DNA of 64,000 nt from Marivivens aquimaris (GCF_015220045.1 NZ_JADBGB010000001.1:1083001-1147000); one strand, 5' to 3'; shown: positions 51,075 to 60,223, counted from the stretch's first letter. A program made the numbers and translations. The notes: generated from the letters alone by a model not told the origin.

Positions 51075-52070
51075 ATGGAACTAGAAATTCAAATTGTCGA
51101 CGTCGACGCACCGGCAAAGCCGCGCCGCTTTGTTTTCGTGCTGCTCGACCAGTTCACCATGCTGCCATTTGCCAGCTCTATCGAGTGCCTGCGCATCGCC
51201 AACCGTATGAGTGAAAAGAAACTTTACGAGTGGGTGATTGCCGGTGACGGCGGTGAATTCGTCACCTGTTCGAACGGCGTTGAGTTCAAACTTCAGGCCG
51301 ATTTGGACGAGCTGCTGCGCGATGACACCATCATGGTGTGCGGCGGTATCAAGGTGCAGTCCGCCACCAACCGCCGCATCGTCAACTGGCTGCGCCGTGA
51401 AGCGCGCCGCGGCGTTGTCGTGGGCGGTCTGTGTACTGCGGCTTACACGCTGGCGAAGTCCGGTCTGCTTGATGGCAAGCGCGCGACGATCCACTGGGAG
51501 AATCACGACAGCTTCTCGGAGGAGTTCGACGAGGTCGATCTGACAAAATCCGTGTTCGTTGTGGACGGCAATCGTCTGACGGCTGCGGGCGGCACCGCGT
51601 CGCTCGACCTGATGCTCAAGATCATTGCCGACGATCACGGTGAGGAACTGGCGAATGCGGTGGCCGACCAGCTGATCTATTCGTCGATCCGTACCGACCA
51701 GGATACCCAGCGTCTGTCGATCCCGACCCGCATCGGTGTGCGTCACCCGAAGCTGAGCAAGGTGATCCAGATGATGGAAAGCAACATCGAGGACCCGATC
51801 AGCCCCGCCCTGCTGGCCAAGGAAGTCGGCATGTCCACGCGCCAACTCGAACGCCTGTTTCGCCGCTACCTCGCGCGGTCGCCGAAGCGTTATTATATGG
51901 AGCTTCGCCTCCAGAAAGCGCGCAACCTGCTGATGCAGACGGACATGAGCGTGATCAACGTCGCACTGGCCTGCGGATTCGCGTCGCCGTCGCATTTCTC
52001 GAAGTGCTACCGCGCCCATTACGAGACCACGCCCTACCGCGAGCGCGGAAGTCACGGCAGCAAGCACTAA
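51075..52070 (+). CDS. GlxA-family AraC-type transcriptional regulator
   Basis: 331 residues. The N-terminal DJ-1/PfpI (class I glutamine amidotransferase-like) domain includes FVFVLLDQFTMLPFASSIECLRIANR and VVGGLCTAAYTLAKSGLLDGKRATIHWE; the Cys of the nucleophile position is present (GGLCTAAY). The AraC C-terminal pair of helix-turn-helix motifs is EVGMSTRQLERLFRRYLARSPKRYY and INVALACGFASPSHFSKCYRAHY. GlxA-type regulators sense small molecules. I chose ATG 51075 (MELEIQIVD); longer in-frame starts at 50976 lie over the operator repeats. Confidence 0.88.
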   Translation: MELEIQIVDVDAPAKPRRFVFVLLDQFTMLPFASSIECLRIANRMSEKKLYEWVIAGDGGEFVTCSNGVEFKLQADLDELLRDDTIMVCGGIKVQSATNRRIVNWLRREARRGVVVGGLCTAAYTLAKSGLLDGKRATIHWENHDSFSEEFDEVDLTKSVFVVDGNRLTAAGGTASLDLMLKIIADDHGEELANAVADQLIYSSIRTDQDTQRLSIPTRIGVRHPKLSKVIQMMESNIEDPISPALLAKEVGMSTRQLERLFRRYLARSPKRYYMELRLQKARNLLMQTDMSVINVALACGFASPSHFSKCYRAHYETTPYRERGSHGSKH

Positions 52071-52229
52071 GTCGCTTTCGGCATCCGAACTGTCGCGTTT
52101 GTAGGCAAAAGGCAAAAAGGCGGGCAATCGCCCAGTTTCGGGGCAAAGTTCCGTTAGAGCGCACTTTTCTTTTCTCAAACGGCGTTCTAGCCTCACAAAC
52201 GGATAAGATCATCCGATAGGGAGATAATT

Positions 52230-53405
52230 ATGAAAAAACTGATGCTGGCCACCGCAGCCGCTGCACTCTTCGCAGGCGCTGCTTCGGCAGATGACATCAA
52301 GATGGGTGTGATCCTCGGCTTCACCGGCCCGATCGAATCCCTCACCCCCGACATGGCTGCTGGCGCAGAGCTGGCGATGAAAGAAGTTTCCGACTCCGGC
52401 AAGCTTCTGGGTGGCTCGACCGTCACTCCGATCCGCAAGGACTCGACCTGCATCGACTCGTCCGCTGCCGTCACCGCTGCTGAAGAACTGATCGCCGAAG
52501 GCGTATCGGGCATCTTCGGTGCTGACTGTTCGGGCGTCACCGGCGCTATCCTGACCAACGTTGCTGTTCCGAACGGCATGGTCATGGTTTCGCCCTCGGC
52601 AACCTCGCCGGGTCTGTCGACCGCCGAAGACAACGGCCTGTTCTTCCGCACCGCGCCGTCGGATGCCCGTCAGGGTGTCGTCATGGCCGAGCTGCTGATG
52701 GAGCAAGGCGTTGAATCGGTCGCTCTGACCTACATCAACTCGGACTACGGCAAGGGCCTCGCTGACAGCTTCCAGGAATCTTACGAAGAGCTCGGCGGCA
52801 CTGTGACCATTTCGGCTGCACATGACGCAGGCAAAGGCGACTACTCGGCTGAAGTCGCGGCTCTCGCAGCTGCTGGCGGTGACCGTCTTGTCGTAGCTGG
52901 CTACGTTGACCAGGGCGGCGGCGATATCGTTCGCGCTTCGCTCGACGCTGGCGCATTCGACATGTTCCACTTCCCCGACGGCATGATCGGCGACGCACTG
53001 CCGGCAGCTTTCGGCACCGAGATCGAAGGTTCGTACGGTCAGGCTCCGGGTTCGGATAACCCTGGCTACCAGGCGTTCGTTCAGCTGGCGACCGACTTCA
53101 ACGGCGAAGGCACCTACGCTTCGGAATCGTATGACGCGGCTGCTCTGATGCTGCTCGCCATGCAGGCTGCAAACAGCACCGATCCGTCGGTCTACAAGGA
53201 CTACATCGAAACCGTTGCAAACGCTCCGGGCGAGCCGATCATGCCGGGCGACCTTGGTCGCGCGCTGGACATCCTCGCTTCGGGTGGTGACGTCGACCTC
53301 ATCGGCGCAACCGGCGTCGAGCTGGTGAACGGCGGCGAAGCTGCCGGTTCGTACCGCGTTGTCACCTTCACCGACGGCGAGATGGTTACCGACAGCTACC
53401 GCTAA
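52230..53405 (+). CDS. livJ: ABC transporter substrate-binding protein, branched-chain amino acid type
   Basis: 391 residues. Signal peptide MKKLMLATAAAALFAGAASA, then the periplasmic domain of the LivJ family: DDIKMGVILGFTGPIESLTPDMAAGAELA and ADCSGVTGAILTN. The family binds amino acids, amides, or urea-like compounds; the exact ligand is not deducible. A GGGAG Shine-Dalgarno precedes the ATG. It heads the livJ-livG-unknown-livF-livH-livM gene set. A hairpin after its stop may raise its mRNA over the other genes. Confidence 0.9.
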   Translation: MKKLMLATAAAALFAGAASADDIKMGVILGFTGPIESLTPDMAAGAELAMKEVSDSGKLLGGSTVTPIRKDSTCIDSSAAVTAAEELIAEGVSGIFGADCSGVTGAILTNVAVPNGMVMVSPSATSPGLSTAEDNGLFFRTAPSDARQGVVMAELLMEQGVESVALTYINSDYGKGLADSFQESYEELGGTVTISAAHDAGKGDYSAEVAALAAAGGDRLVVAGYVDQGGGDIVRASLDAGAFDMFHFPDGMIGDALPAAFGTEIEGSYGQAPGSDNPGYQAFVQLATDFNGEGTYASESYDAAALMLLAMQAANSTDPSVYKDYIETVANAPGEPIMPGDLGRALDILASGGDVDLIGATGVELVNGGEAAGSYRVVTFTDGEMVTDSYR

Positions 53406-53427
53406 TCGGTCATCTTTGCTATTTGGC

Positions 53428-53460
53428 GGCGCGGGGATCTATTCTCCGCGCCGTTTTCCA
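53428..53460 (+). terminator. Hairpin after livJ
   Basis: CGGCGCGGGGA / TCTCCGCGCCG forms an 11-bp stem (one G-T pair) with a five-base loop, followed by TTTTCC. It is a partial terminator or mRNA stabiliser between livJ and the following genes. Confidence 0.65.
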
Positions 53461-53498
53461 TAATTGAGCGCGAACAATGCGCCGCCCCGGGGACTGAT

Positions 53499-54281
53499 AT
53501 GATTGTCGTTGAAAACCTCCATAAGCACTTCGGAGGGTTCCACGCTGTTGATGGAGCCAGCCTGCAAATCGAAAAAGGCACGATCACGGGACTGATCGGA
53601 CCGAACGGTGCAGGTAAAACCACCCTGTTCAATGTGATCGCCGGTGTTCTGCCGCCGACCAGTGGCCGCGTCACGATGGATGGCGAGGATATCACCGGTC
53701 TGCCGCCGCACGAGTTGTTCGGCAAAGGCTTGCTGCGCACGTTCCAGATCGCGCACGAATTCCACTCGATGACCGTGCGCGAGAACCTGATGATGGTGCC
53801 CGCCGCCCAGACGGGCGAGACGCTGTGGAACACGTGGTTCGGCCGCAAGCGCATTGCGGACGAAGAGCGCGCGCTGCGTGCGAAGGCCGACGAGGTGCTC
53901 GAATTCCTGACCATCAGCCATCTGGCGGACGAAAAGGCCGGCAATATGTCGGGCGGTCAGAAAAAGCTGCTCGAACTGGGCCGTACGATGATGGTCGACG
54001 CCAAGATCGTGTTCCTCGACGAAGTCGGCGCGGGCGTGAACCGCACCCTGCTGATGACCATCGGTGACACGATCCTCCAGCTCAACAAAGAGCGCGGCTA
54101 CACCTTTGTCGTCATCGAGCACGACATGGACTTCATCGGCAAAATCTGCGGTCCGGTCATCTGTATGGCCGAGGGCAAGAAGTTGGCCGAAGGATCGCTC
54201 GACGAGATCAAGTCGAACGAGCAGGTCATCGAAGCCTACCTCGGCACCGGTCTGAAGAACAAAGACAAGGTCGGCGCATGA
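53499..54281 (+). CDS. livG: ABC transporter ATP-binding protein LivG type
   Basis: 260 residues. Walker A is GPNGAGKTTLFNV; LSGG-type signature is replaced by MSGGQKKLLELGRTMM; Walker B is KIVFLDEVGAGVN. The substitution in Walker B region (LDEVGAGVN versus LDEPxAGLN) keeps the catalytic Glu. It powers the branched-chain-type transporter with LivF. It overlaps the next gene by four bases (ATGA). Confidence 0.9.
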   Translation: MIVVENLHKHFGGFHAVDGASLQIEKGTITGLIGPNGAGKTTLFNVIAGVLPPTSGRVTMDGEDITGLPPHELFGKGLLRTFQIAHEFHSMTVRENLMMVPAAQTGETLWNTWFGRKRIADEERALRAKADEVLEFLTISHLADEKAGNMSGGQKKLLELGRTMMVDAKIVFLDEVGAGVNRTLLMTIGDTILQLNKERGYTFVVIEHDMDFIGKICGPVICMAEGKKLAEGSLDEIKSNEQVIEAYLGTGLKNKDKVGA

Positions 54282-54802
54282 AGGCGCTGATCACATCGGC
54301 GCTTATACTGGCGGCAGGCGCGGCAAATGCCGACTGCGTGACGCTGGACGAAGCGTTCGAGGTCTGCGATCTGGAAGGCACCACCGATGCGGGCGTGGAA
54401 GACAACTTCTACTTCATGCAAGTCGGGATCATGGAGATCGGAGAAAACTTCGATCAGGACGCAGTGCGCATCCACGGCGTCGGCCTGCCTGTCATGGACG
54501 GCATCGCGACCGAGATGGATGTGCTGGGACAAGAGGCCTATAGCTTTACCTCCATGCGCCCGAATACGCAGGTTTTCGAGATCCTTGACGCGCAGAAGCT
54601 TGATTGCGCCGCGCCCAGCCGCGTTATCGCCTACCGCACGGATGGTCTGATGGCGGTTTACACCATCTACACCATCCAAGACCGCTACGTTCTTTTCATG
54701 TCCAACGGCGCAAACGGCGACACGCCGCTTGCAGAACATGACCAGCTCATCAGCCAGTTCGGAGACCGGAACGGCCTGCGCAAGGATTGCGACATTGGCT
54801 GA
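54278..54802 (+). CDS. Periplasmic protein of unknown function inside the liv operon
   Basis: 174 residues. The signal peptide MKALITSALILAAGAANA is followed by DCVTLDEAFEVCDLEGTTD. About three or four cysteines (DC, VC, DC at the end) suggest disulfides. I recognise no family. The gene starts within livG (ATGA overlap) and is followed 71 bases later by livF, so it is co-transcribed with the transporter. It could assist binding or act as a periplasmic sensor, both unproven. Confidence 0.75.
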   Translation: MKALITSALILAAGAANADCVTLDEAFEVCDLEGTTDAGVEDNFYFMQVGIMEIGENFDQDAVRIHGVGLPVMDGIATEMDVLGQEAYSFTSMRPNTQVFEILDAQKLDCAAPSRVIAYRTDGLMAVYTIYTIQDRYVLFMSNGANGDTPLAEHDQLISQFGDRNGLRKDCDIG

Positions 54803-54873
54803 CCGTTTCCCCCTTTTCCTGAATTCGCGCGCCGTATGCGTGCCAAACACCCTTGTACGAGAGTGTCACACTC

Positions 54874-55587
54874 ATGACTGAACCATTCCTCATCGGAGAT
54901 ACGATGACCGGCGGTTACGGCCGTGGTCCCGATATCCTCCATTCCTGCACGATTGCCGTGAACCCCGGCGAGATCGCTGTCATCGTCGGCCCGAACGGCG
55001 CCGGTAAATCGACCGCGATGAAGGCGGTTTTCGGGATGCTCAACGTCCGCAGCGGCTCGGTCCGTCTGGACGGCGAGGACATCACCACCCTGACGCCGCA
55101 AGAGCGCGTCCTCAAAGGCATGGGCTTCGTGCCGCAGGTCCGCAACATCTTTCCGTCGATGACCGTCGAAGAGAACCTCGAGATGGGCGCGTTCATCCGC
55201 ACCGATAATTTCAAGGACACGATGGAGCAGGTCTACAGCCTTTTCCCGATCCTGCGCGACAAGCGTTACCAAGCCGCGGGCGAGCTTTCGGGCGGTCAGC
55301 GTCAGCAGGTGGCCGTGGGCCGCGCGCTGATGACCCAGCCGCGTGTTCTGCTGCTCGACGAGCCGACCGCTGGTGTATCGCCTGTCGTCATGGACGAGCT
55401 TTTCGACCGCATCATCGAAGTCAGCCGCACAGGGATGCCGATCCTCATGGTCGAACAGAACGCCAAGCAGGCGCTCGAAATCGCGGACCGCGCCTACGTG
55501 CTGGTCCAAGGCGCCAATGCTCACACCGGAACGGGTCAGGAAATGCTGAACGACCCCGTCGTCCGCCGCTCGTTCCTTGGAGGCTGA
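54874..55587 (+). CDS. livF: ABC transporter ATP-binding protein LivF type
   Basis: 237 residues. Walker A is GPNGAGKSTAMKA, the signature is LSGGQRQQVAVGRA, and Walker B is VLLLDEPTAGVSP. ATG 54874 (MTEPFLIGDTMTGGYGRG) keeps the first beta-strand; a start at 54904 after GGAG would remove it, and the TTG at 54853 is unlikely. It pairs with LivG. Confidence 0.92.
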   Translation: MTEPFLIGDTMTGGYGRGPDILHSCTIAVNPGEIAVIVGPNGAGKSTAMKAVFGMLNVRSGSVRLDGEDITTLTPQERVLKGMGFVPQVRNIFPSMTVEENLEMGAFIRTDNFKDTMEQVYSLFPILRDKRYQAAGELSGGQRQQVAVGRALMTQPRVLLLDEPTAGVSPVVMDELFDRIIEVSRTGMPILMVEQNAKQALEIADRAYVLVQGANAHTGTGQEMLNDPVVRRSFLGG

Positions 55588-55588
55588 G

Positions 55589-56599
55589 ATGGATTTTCTC
55601 AACGCGCTGGTCATGCTGACCAACTTCATCATCATTCCGGCGACCACCTACGGCGCGCAGCTTGCGCTGGGTGCTTTGGGCGTGACGCTGATCTACTCGA
55701 TCCTGCGGTTCTCGAACTTCGCGCACGGCGACACGATGGCACTCGGTACTGTCGTCACGATCGGCATCACCGCGCTTTTCCAGTCGTGGGGCATCACGCT
55801 CGGACCGCTGCCGACCGCCCTGCTCGCCCTGCCCTTTGCCATCATCGTCACCTCGCTGGTGATGATCGGCACCGATCAGGTCGTCTATAAATTTTACCGC
55901 GCGAAAAAAGCTGCGACGATTGTGTTCGTGATGGCCTCGCTCGGCGTCATGTTCATGACTAACGGCGTGATCCGTTTCCTTGCTGGCGTGAAGGACATCA
56001 ACTTCACCGACGGCGAGCGTTTCCTGATCCAGGCGCGCGCGTTCAAGGAATGGTCGGGCCTCGACCAGCCGCTGGCGCTTCGCACCACGCAGGCGCTGAC
56101 GGTTGTCGTCGCGGTCATCGTCGTGGCCTGGCTGTTCTGGTTCCTCAACCGAACCCGCACGGGTAAATCCATGCGTGCCTATTCGGATAACGAGGATCTG
56201 GCGCTGCTGTCGGGCATCAACCCGAACCGCGTTGTCATGGTCACTTGGCTGATCGTCGGCATCCTGACCACGACTGCTGGTGTGCTCTACGGCCTCGACA
56301 AAAGCTATTCGCCCTTCACCTATTTCCAGCTGCTACTGCCGACCTTTGCGGCGGCTATCGTTGGCGGTCTGGGCAGCCCGCTGGGCGCTATCGCTGGTGG
56401 TTTCGTCGTCGCCTATTCGGAGGTCGTCGTGACCTACGTCTGGCGCGCCGTTGCAGGGTACGTCCTGCCTGAGAACCTACAGCCCGAGGGCCTGCTCCAG
56501 CTGCTTTCGACCGACTACAAAATCGCGGTGAGCTTCACGATCCTCGTCATCGTGCTGCTGTTCAAGCCCACCGGCATCTTCAAAGGACAATCGGTATGA
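55589..56599 (+). CDS. livH: Branched-chain amino acid-type ABC permease LivH
   Basis: 336 residues with about eight membrane helices. The conserved segments GALGVTLIYSILRFSNFAHGDTMALG and SGINPNRVVMVTWLIVGIL match the LivH family. ATG 55589 follows GGAGG; the ORF start at 55577 is TTG. It overlaps livM by four bases (ATGA). Confidence 0.93.
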   Translation: MDFLNALVMLTNFIIIPATTYGAQLALGALGVTLIYSILRFSNFAHGDTMALGTVVTIGITALFQSWGITLGPLPTALLALPFAIIVTSLVMIGTDQVVYKFYRAKKAATIVFVMASLGVMFMTNGVIRFLAGVKDINFTDGERFLIQARAFKEWSGLDQPLALRTTQALTVVVAVIVVAWLFWFLNRTRTGKSMRAYSDNEDLALLSGINPNRVVMVTWLIVGILTTTAGVLYGLDKSYSPFTYFQLLLPTFAAAIVGGLGSPLGAIAGGFVVAYSEVVVTYVWRAVAGYVLPENLQPEGLLQLLSTDYKIAVSFTILVIVLLFKPTGIFKGQSV

Positions 56600-57918
56600 G
56601 CCAGTCCAACCGTGTGATCTTTTACTTCGCCCTCGTCGCGATCCTTTTCCTGCTCGAAGGTCTGACCAACTTCTGGATCTTCACCGGAAGCTGGGACACC
56701 TCGGTCTCCATCCTCAACATGGCGCTGGTTTCGGCGGTCATGGCGCTGGGTGTGAACCTGCAATGGGGCTACGCTGGCCTTTTCAACGTCGGCATCATGG
56801 GCTTCACCGCTCTGGGCGGCCTCGCGGTCGTCATCACCTCCATGCAGCCCGTCGGCGAAGCATGGGAGGCCGGCGGTGCGCGCGTTCTGGCGGGCCTGCT
56901 GATCGGTGCACTGACCATCGGCCTGACGATCATGCTGCGCACCAAGCTGCCCAAGGGCAACGCCCGCGCGGTGTTCACCATCGTCGTGCTGGTCGGCGGC
57001 TTCTTCATTTACCGTTCGGTCTTCGATCCGGGTGTTGAAGCGATCGAAGCCGTGAACCCCTCCGTTGCCGGTTACCTTGGCGGTCTGGGCCTGCCCGTGT
57101 TGCTGTCGTGGCCGGTTGGTGGCCTGCTGGCAGCTGGTGCTGCGTGGATCATCGGCAAAACCGCACTGGGCCTGCGTTCGGACTATCTGGCCATCGCGAC
57201 CCTCGGTATCGCCGAGATCATCGTCGCCGTGATCAAGAACGAAGGCTGGCTGTCCCGCGGCGCCAAGAACGTCAACGGCCTGCCCCGTCCGGTCCCGAAC
57301 CCCGTGGACCTGCAAGCCGATCCCGCCTTCATCGAGGCTGCCGCCCGCTTCGGCATGTCGCCGGTTGAAGCGTCGACGCTCTACATCAAACTCGGCTACG
57401 CACTGCTCTTCACTGCCGTTCTGGTGATCGTCCTGATCCTCGCCCAGCTGGCCCGCCACTCCCCGTGGGGCCGCATGATGCGCGCGATCCGCGATAACGA
57501 GACCGCAGCCCGCGCCATGGGCAAGAACGTCACCGCGCGCCACCTGCAAATCTTCATCCTCGGCTCCGCGATCTGCGGCATCGCCGGTGCGATGATGACT
57601 ACGCTCGATGGCCAGCTTGTGCCGACCACCTACAACCCGCTGCGCTTCACCTTCCTCATCTGGGTGATGGTGATCGTCGGCGGCTCGGGCAACAACATCG
57701 GCTCGCTCCTCGGCGCGTTCCTGATCTGGTGGCTCTATGTGAAGGTCGAACCGATGGGCCAGTGGCTCGCGCAGGTCTCCACCGCTGGCCTTGATCCGAA
57801 CAACTGGTTCGCGGTCCGCATGACAGACGCCGCGCCGCATATGCGCCTCTTCACCATGGGGCTTATCCTGCTCCTGGTGCTGCGGTTCAACCCGCGCGGC
57901 CTCGTCCCCGAAAGATAA
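56596..57918 (+). CDS. livM: Branched-chain amino acid-type ABC permease LivM
   Basis: 440 residues, longer than the typical 300-350, with about ten membrane helices. LQWGYAGLFNVGIMGFTALGG and ALGLRSDYLAIATLGIAEIIVAVIKNEG are LivM signatures; GGSGNNIGSLLGAFLIWW is near the C-terminus. Extra helices and loops sit between about residues 95 and 200. It is the last gene of the operon and is followed by a terminator. Confidence 0.92.
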   Translation: MSQSNRVIFYFALVAILFLLEGLTNFWIFTGSWDTSVSILNMALVSAVMALGVNLQWGYAGLFNVGIMGFTALGGLAVVITSMQPVGEAWEAGGARVLAGLLIGALTIGLTIMLRTKLPKGNARAVFTIVVLVGGFFIYRSVFDPGVEAIEAVNPSVAGYLGGLGLPVLLSWPVGGLLAAGAAWIIGKTALGLRSDYLAIATLGIAEIIVAVIKNEGWLSRGAKNVNGLPRPVPNPVDLQADPAFIEAAARFGMSPVEASTLYIKLGYALLFTAVLVIVLILAQLARHSPWGRMMRAIRDNETAARAMGKNVTARHLQIFILGSAICGIAGAMMTTLDGQLVPTTYNPLRFTFLIWVMVIVGGSGNNIGSLLGAFLIWWLYVKVEPMGQWLAQVSTAGLDPNNWFAVRMTDAAPHMRLFTMGLILLLVLRFNPRGLVPER

Positions 57919-57925
57919 GAACACC

Positions 57926-57953
57926 AAGGGCCGCCACGCGCGGCCCTTTCTTC
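57926..57953 (+). terminator. Rho-independent terminator of the liv operon
   Basis: AAGGGCCGC / GCGGCCCTT, a 9-bp stem with a five-base loop, followed by TTCTTC. It begins 8 bases after the livM stop. Confidence 0.85.
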
Positions 57954-58015
57954 ATTCTGACCCAAATACCTCGGGGGAGCGGCGCAGCCGCGGGGGCAGA
58001 GCCCCCTCTTGCCCG
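57950..58015 (-). repeat. Dispersed Rhodobacterales-type intergenic repeat, copy C (inverted)
   Basis: On the minus strand: GGGGGCTCTGCCCCC-type hairpin, GCGGCTGCGCCGC, CCCCC, then GAGGTATTT, two bases, GTCAGAATGAAG. The last 23 bases differ from copy A (6971-7023) at only two positions. It lies directly behind the liv terminator and before marC. Confidence 0.7.
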
Positions 58016-58044
58016 AGTGGTCAAAAGCGCTATAGCTCACGCCC

Positions 58045-58665
58045 ATGAATGAATTGATTACAGCCTTCACCACGCTCTTCGTGATTATCGACCCCATCGG
58101 TCTCGCGCCGCTCTTTGTCGCGATGACGGCGGGCATGTCCGATAGCAAACGCCGCGCCATCGGTCTGCGCGCTTGCGTCATCGCGTTTGCGATCCTGTGT
58201 ATCTTCGCCTTCTTCGGCGAGGCTGTGCTCGGCTTCATCGGCATCGGCCTGCCCGCGTTCCGCATCTCGGGCGGTATCCTTCTGTTCCTCACCGCGCTTG
58301 AAATGCTGTTCCAAAAACGTCAGGCCCGCCGCGAGAACAACGCAGAGGACGCGCATGAGGACCACGGTGACGATCCCTCGGTCTTCCCGATTGCCATCCC
58401 GCTCATTGCAGGTCCCGGTGCCATCGCGACGATGATCCTTCTGATGGACCGTGCCGAGGGCTTCGCAGGCTCGATCTCCATCATCGCCGTGCTTGCCTTC
58501 GTGCTGGCGATTGTCTTCGTGCTCTTCCTGATTTCGGGCTCGCTGGAGCGCATCTTGGGCAAGGTCGGAGTCAACGTCGTCACCCGCCTTCTCGGCCTTT
58601 TGCTGGCCGCATTGGCGATCCAGTTCATTCTTGATGGCCTTAGGTCTTTCGGTCTGGCCGTTTAA
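58045..58665 (+). CDS. MarC family integral membrane protein
   Basis: 206 residues with six helices. TTLFVIIDPIGLAPLFVAMTAG and GIGLPAFRISGGILLFLTALEMLF are MarC signatures (UPF0056). The family was once linked to multiple antibiotic resistance, but this was not confirmed. A cytosolic His/Asp-rich loop (AHEDHGDDPS) lies between helices 3 and 4. The gene is followed by the protease gene 17 bases later. Confidence 0.9.
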   Translation: MNELITAFTTLFVIIDPIGLAPLFVAMTAGMSDSKRRAIGLRACVIAFAILCIFAFFGEAVLGFIGIGLPAFRISGGILLFLTALEMLFQKRQARRENNAEDAHEDHGDDPSVFPIAIPLIAGPGAIATMILLMDRAEGFAGSISIIAVLAFVLAIVFVLFLISGSLERILGKVGVNVVTRLLGLLLAALAIQFILDGLRSFGLAV

Positions 58666-58681
58666 TCCTAAATATAGGTGC

Positions 58682-59260
58682 ATGAGCCAAAACGAGATCA
58701 TGCGTCTGACATACTTGGGACTGATCGTCATCGCCGTGCTGATCGGCGTGCTGGCGACGTCGCGTGGTCGTTTCGGCCAAGTGGCCCGTAACTTCGGCAT
58801 CTGGGCGGTGATTATCGGCGGCACGACCTTTGCGGTCGGCACCTATCAGGGCGCGGGCTTCATGCCCTTCCAGACGCAAGCGGAATTGCAGGATGGCCGG
58901 ATCGAGCTGACCATGCAGCGCGACGGGCATTATTACCTGACAGCGCTGGTGAACGGCGTTCCGATCGAATTCGTCGTTGATACCGGCGCGAGCCATGTCG
59001 TGCTGACCGAAGAGGACGCCAAGCGGCTCGGGTTCAAAGCGGATGACCTGCGTTTTGTCGGCTCAGCCACCACCGCAAATGGTATCGTTCAAACCGCGCC
59101 AGTGCGTCTGGAGACGGTCGAGCTCGGACCGATCCTCGACCGCAATGTCCGCGCGGTGGTTAACGGCGGCCCCATGCGGGACTCGCTGCTGGGCATGAGT
59201 TATCTCTCGCGCTTCGAGAAGATCGAGATTACCCGCGGGCGCCTGATCCTCACCCGCTAA
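58682..59260 (+). CDS. Membrane-anchored retropepsin-like aspartic protease (TIGR02281 family)
   Basis: 192 residues. Two membrane segments (about residues 8-24 and 36-52) precede the periplasmic domain. The catalytic motif is FVVDTGASHVVLTEEDAKRLG (D-T-G-A-S, about residue 101), and GPMRDSLLGMSYLSRFEKIEI is the family's second conserved block. It is a clan AA protease with single-domain (retroviral-like) layout. The substrate is unknown. I chose ATG 58682 (MSQNEIMR). Confidence 0.9.
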   Translation: MSQNEIMRLTYLGLIVIAVLIGVLATSRGRFGQVARNFGIWAVIIGGTTFAVGTYQGAGFMPFQTQAELQDGRIELTMQRDGHYYLTALVNGVPIEFVVDTGASHVVLTEEDAKRLGFKADDLRFVGSATTANGIVQTAPVRLETVELGPILDRNVRAVVNGGPMRDSLLGMSYLSRFEKIEITRGRLILTR

Positions 59261-59724
59261 TGCTTGATCTTGAACTGTTTGTTCGTCAGACGCGCCCGCT
59301 CGAAACTTGCCGTGTCCTCGATCGAGTTATGCGCCGGAACTTCGGCGCATTGGGCCAGTTGGTCGAGCTTGGACTCGTTGCCCCATGTGAAGCGGATTTC
59401 GATGTCGTGCGGATCGTCGAAGGCAGCGAGCGCGAGGAACTGATAGCTCCGGCTTGCGCGCGAGAAATAGAGCGTCGTGCCACACTCCTTGCAGAACCCG
59501 CGTCCAACGCCTTCGGAACTGCTGAACGTGTTCGGCAGGCCCTTGGTCCACGTCAGCGCGGGGTTGGCCACGCCGACCCAGCCCATCGCCATCCCGCCCG
59601 AAGCCCTTTGGCACATCCTGCAGAAACAGACGTGAGCATTATCCAGCAGTTGCGAAGTGCGAAAACGCACTGCTCCGCACTGGCAGCCGCCTGTGTAAAG
59701 CGGCAGTTCGGATTTTCGAGACAT
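59257..59724 (-). CDS. GFA-family (glutathione-dependent formaldehyde-activating-like) protein
   Basis: 155 residues. The zinc-binding cysteines are GGCQCGAVRF, HVCFCRMCQRASG and GFCKECGTTLYF, the CxCx(n)CxxC pattern of the Gfa/CENP-V family. The enzymatic activity (S-hydroxymethylglutathione formation) is assigned to the family only. It overlaps the protease gene by four bases, convergent. Confidence 0.9.
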   Translation of the reverse strand: MSRKSELPLYTGGCQCGAVRFRTSQLLDNAHVCFCRMCQRASGGMAMGWVGVANPALTWTKGLPNTFSSSEGVGRGFCKECGTTLYFSRASRSYQFLALAAFDDPHDIEIRFTWGNESKLDQLAQCAEVPAHNSIEDTASFERARLTNKQFKIKH

Positions 59725-59761
59725 ACCGCCCCCGCAAAGAAAATAGTTAAGTGCACCTTGG

Positions 59762-60220
59762 TCAGGATTCAGCCTTCTTGACCCAGCGATGGCCTTCCTG
59801 CGCCCAATACTGTGCAGTGCAGCCTGCTCCGGTCAGCGTCTTCCATTGTTCTCGTGCTAGTTGAATTTCATCACCAAGTGTAGCGTCGAAAACGACCATC
59901 GCGCGCTCTAGACCGTCAACCTCTTCGGGGGCGACCTTAGCCCCGTGAACCGCCACCACGCAAGTCGGGTTATTCTTACGGTTGTGTGAGGAGGTCAGTA
60001 GGATCGGCTGCCGTGCATCGTGTTTTCCGCCCTCGACACCGTGGGGCAGAAATCCGTCGTCGGCCCCGCCCCAGAGTTTGGTATCGAGTTCCTTCAACCG
60101 GTCAGTGTCGGTGCCGCGCACTTCGATGCGCCATCCTGCGTCCAACGCCTTACCGAGCAGAAGCGGCAGCGCTTCCTCCAGCGGGCTTTCGGTCAGGTGG
60201 TAGAAGAACGCGGCACCCAT
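59762..60220 (-). CDS. holC: DNA polymerase III subunit chi
   Basis: 152 residues. FYHLTESPLEEALPLLLGKALDAGWRIEVRG and DTKLWGGADDGFLPHGV, plus VDGLERAMVVFDATL are HolC signatures. The chi subunit binds SSB and the clamp loader. It sits 3 bases after pepA, the gene order also found in E. coli (pepA-holC). Confidence 0.95.
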   Translation of the reverse strand: MGAAFFYHLTESPLEEALPLLLGKALDAGWRIEVRGTDTDRLKELDTKLWGGADDGFLPHGVEGGKHDARQPILLTSSHNRKNNPTCVVAVHGAKVAPEEVDGLERAMVVFDATLGDEIQLAREQWKTLTGAGCTAQYWAQEGHRWVKKAES

Positions 60221-60223
60221 GTC

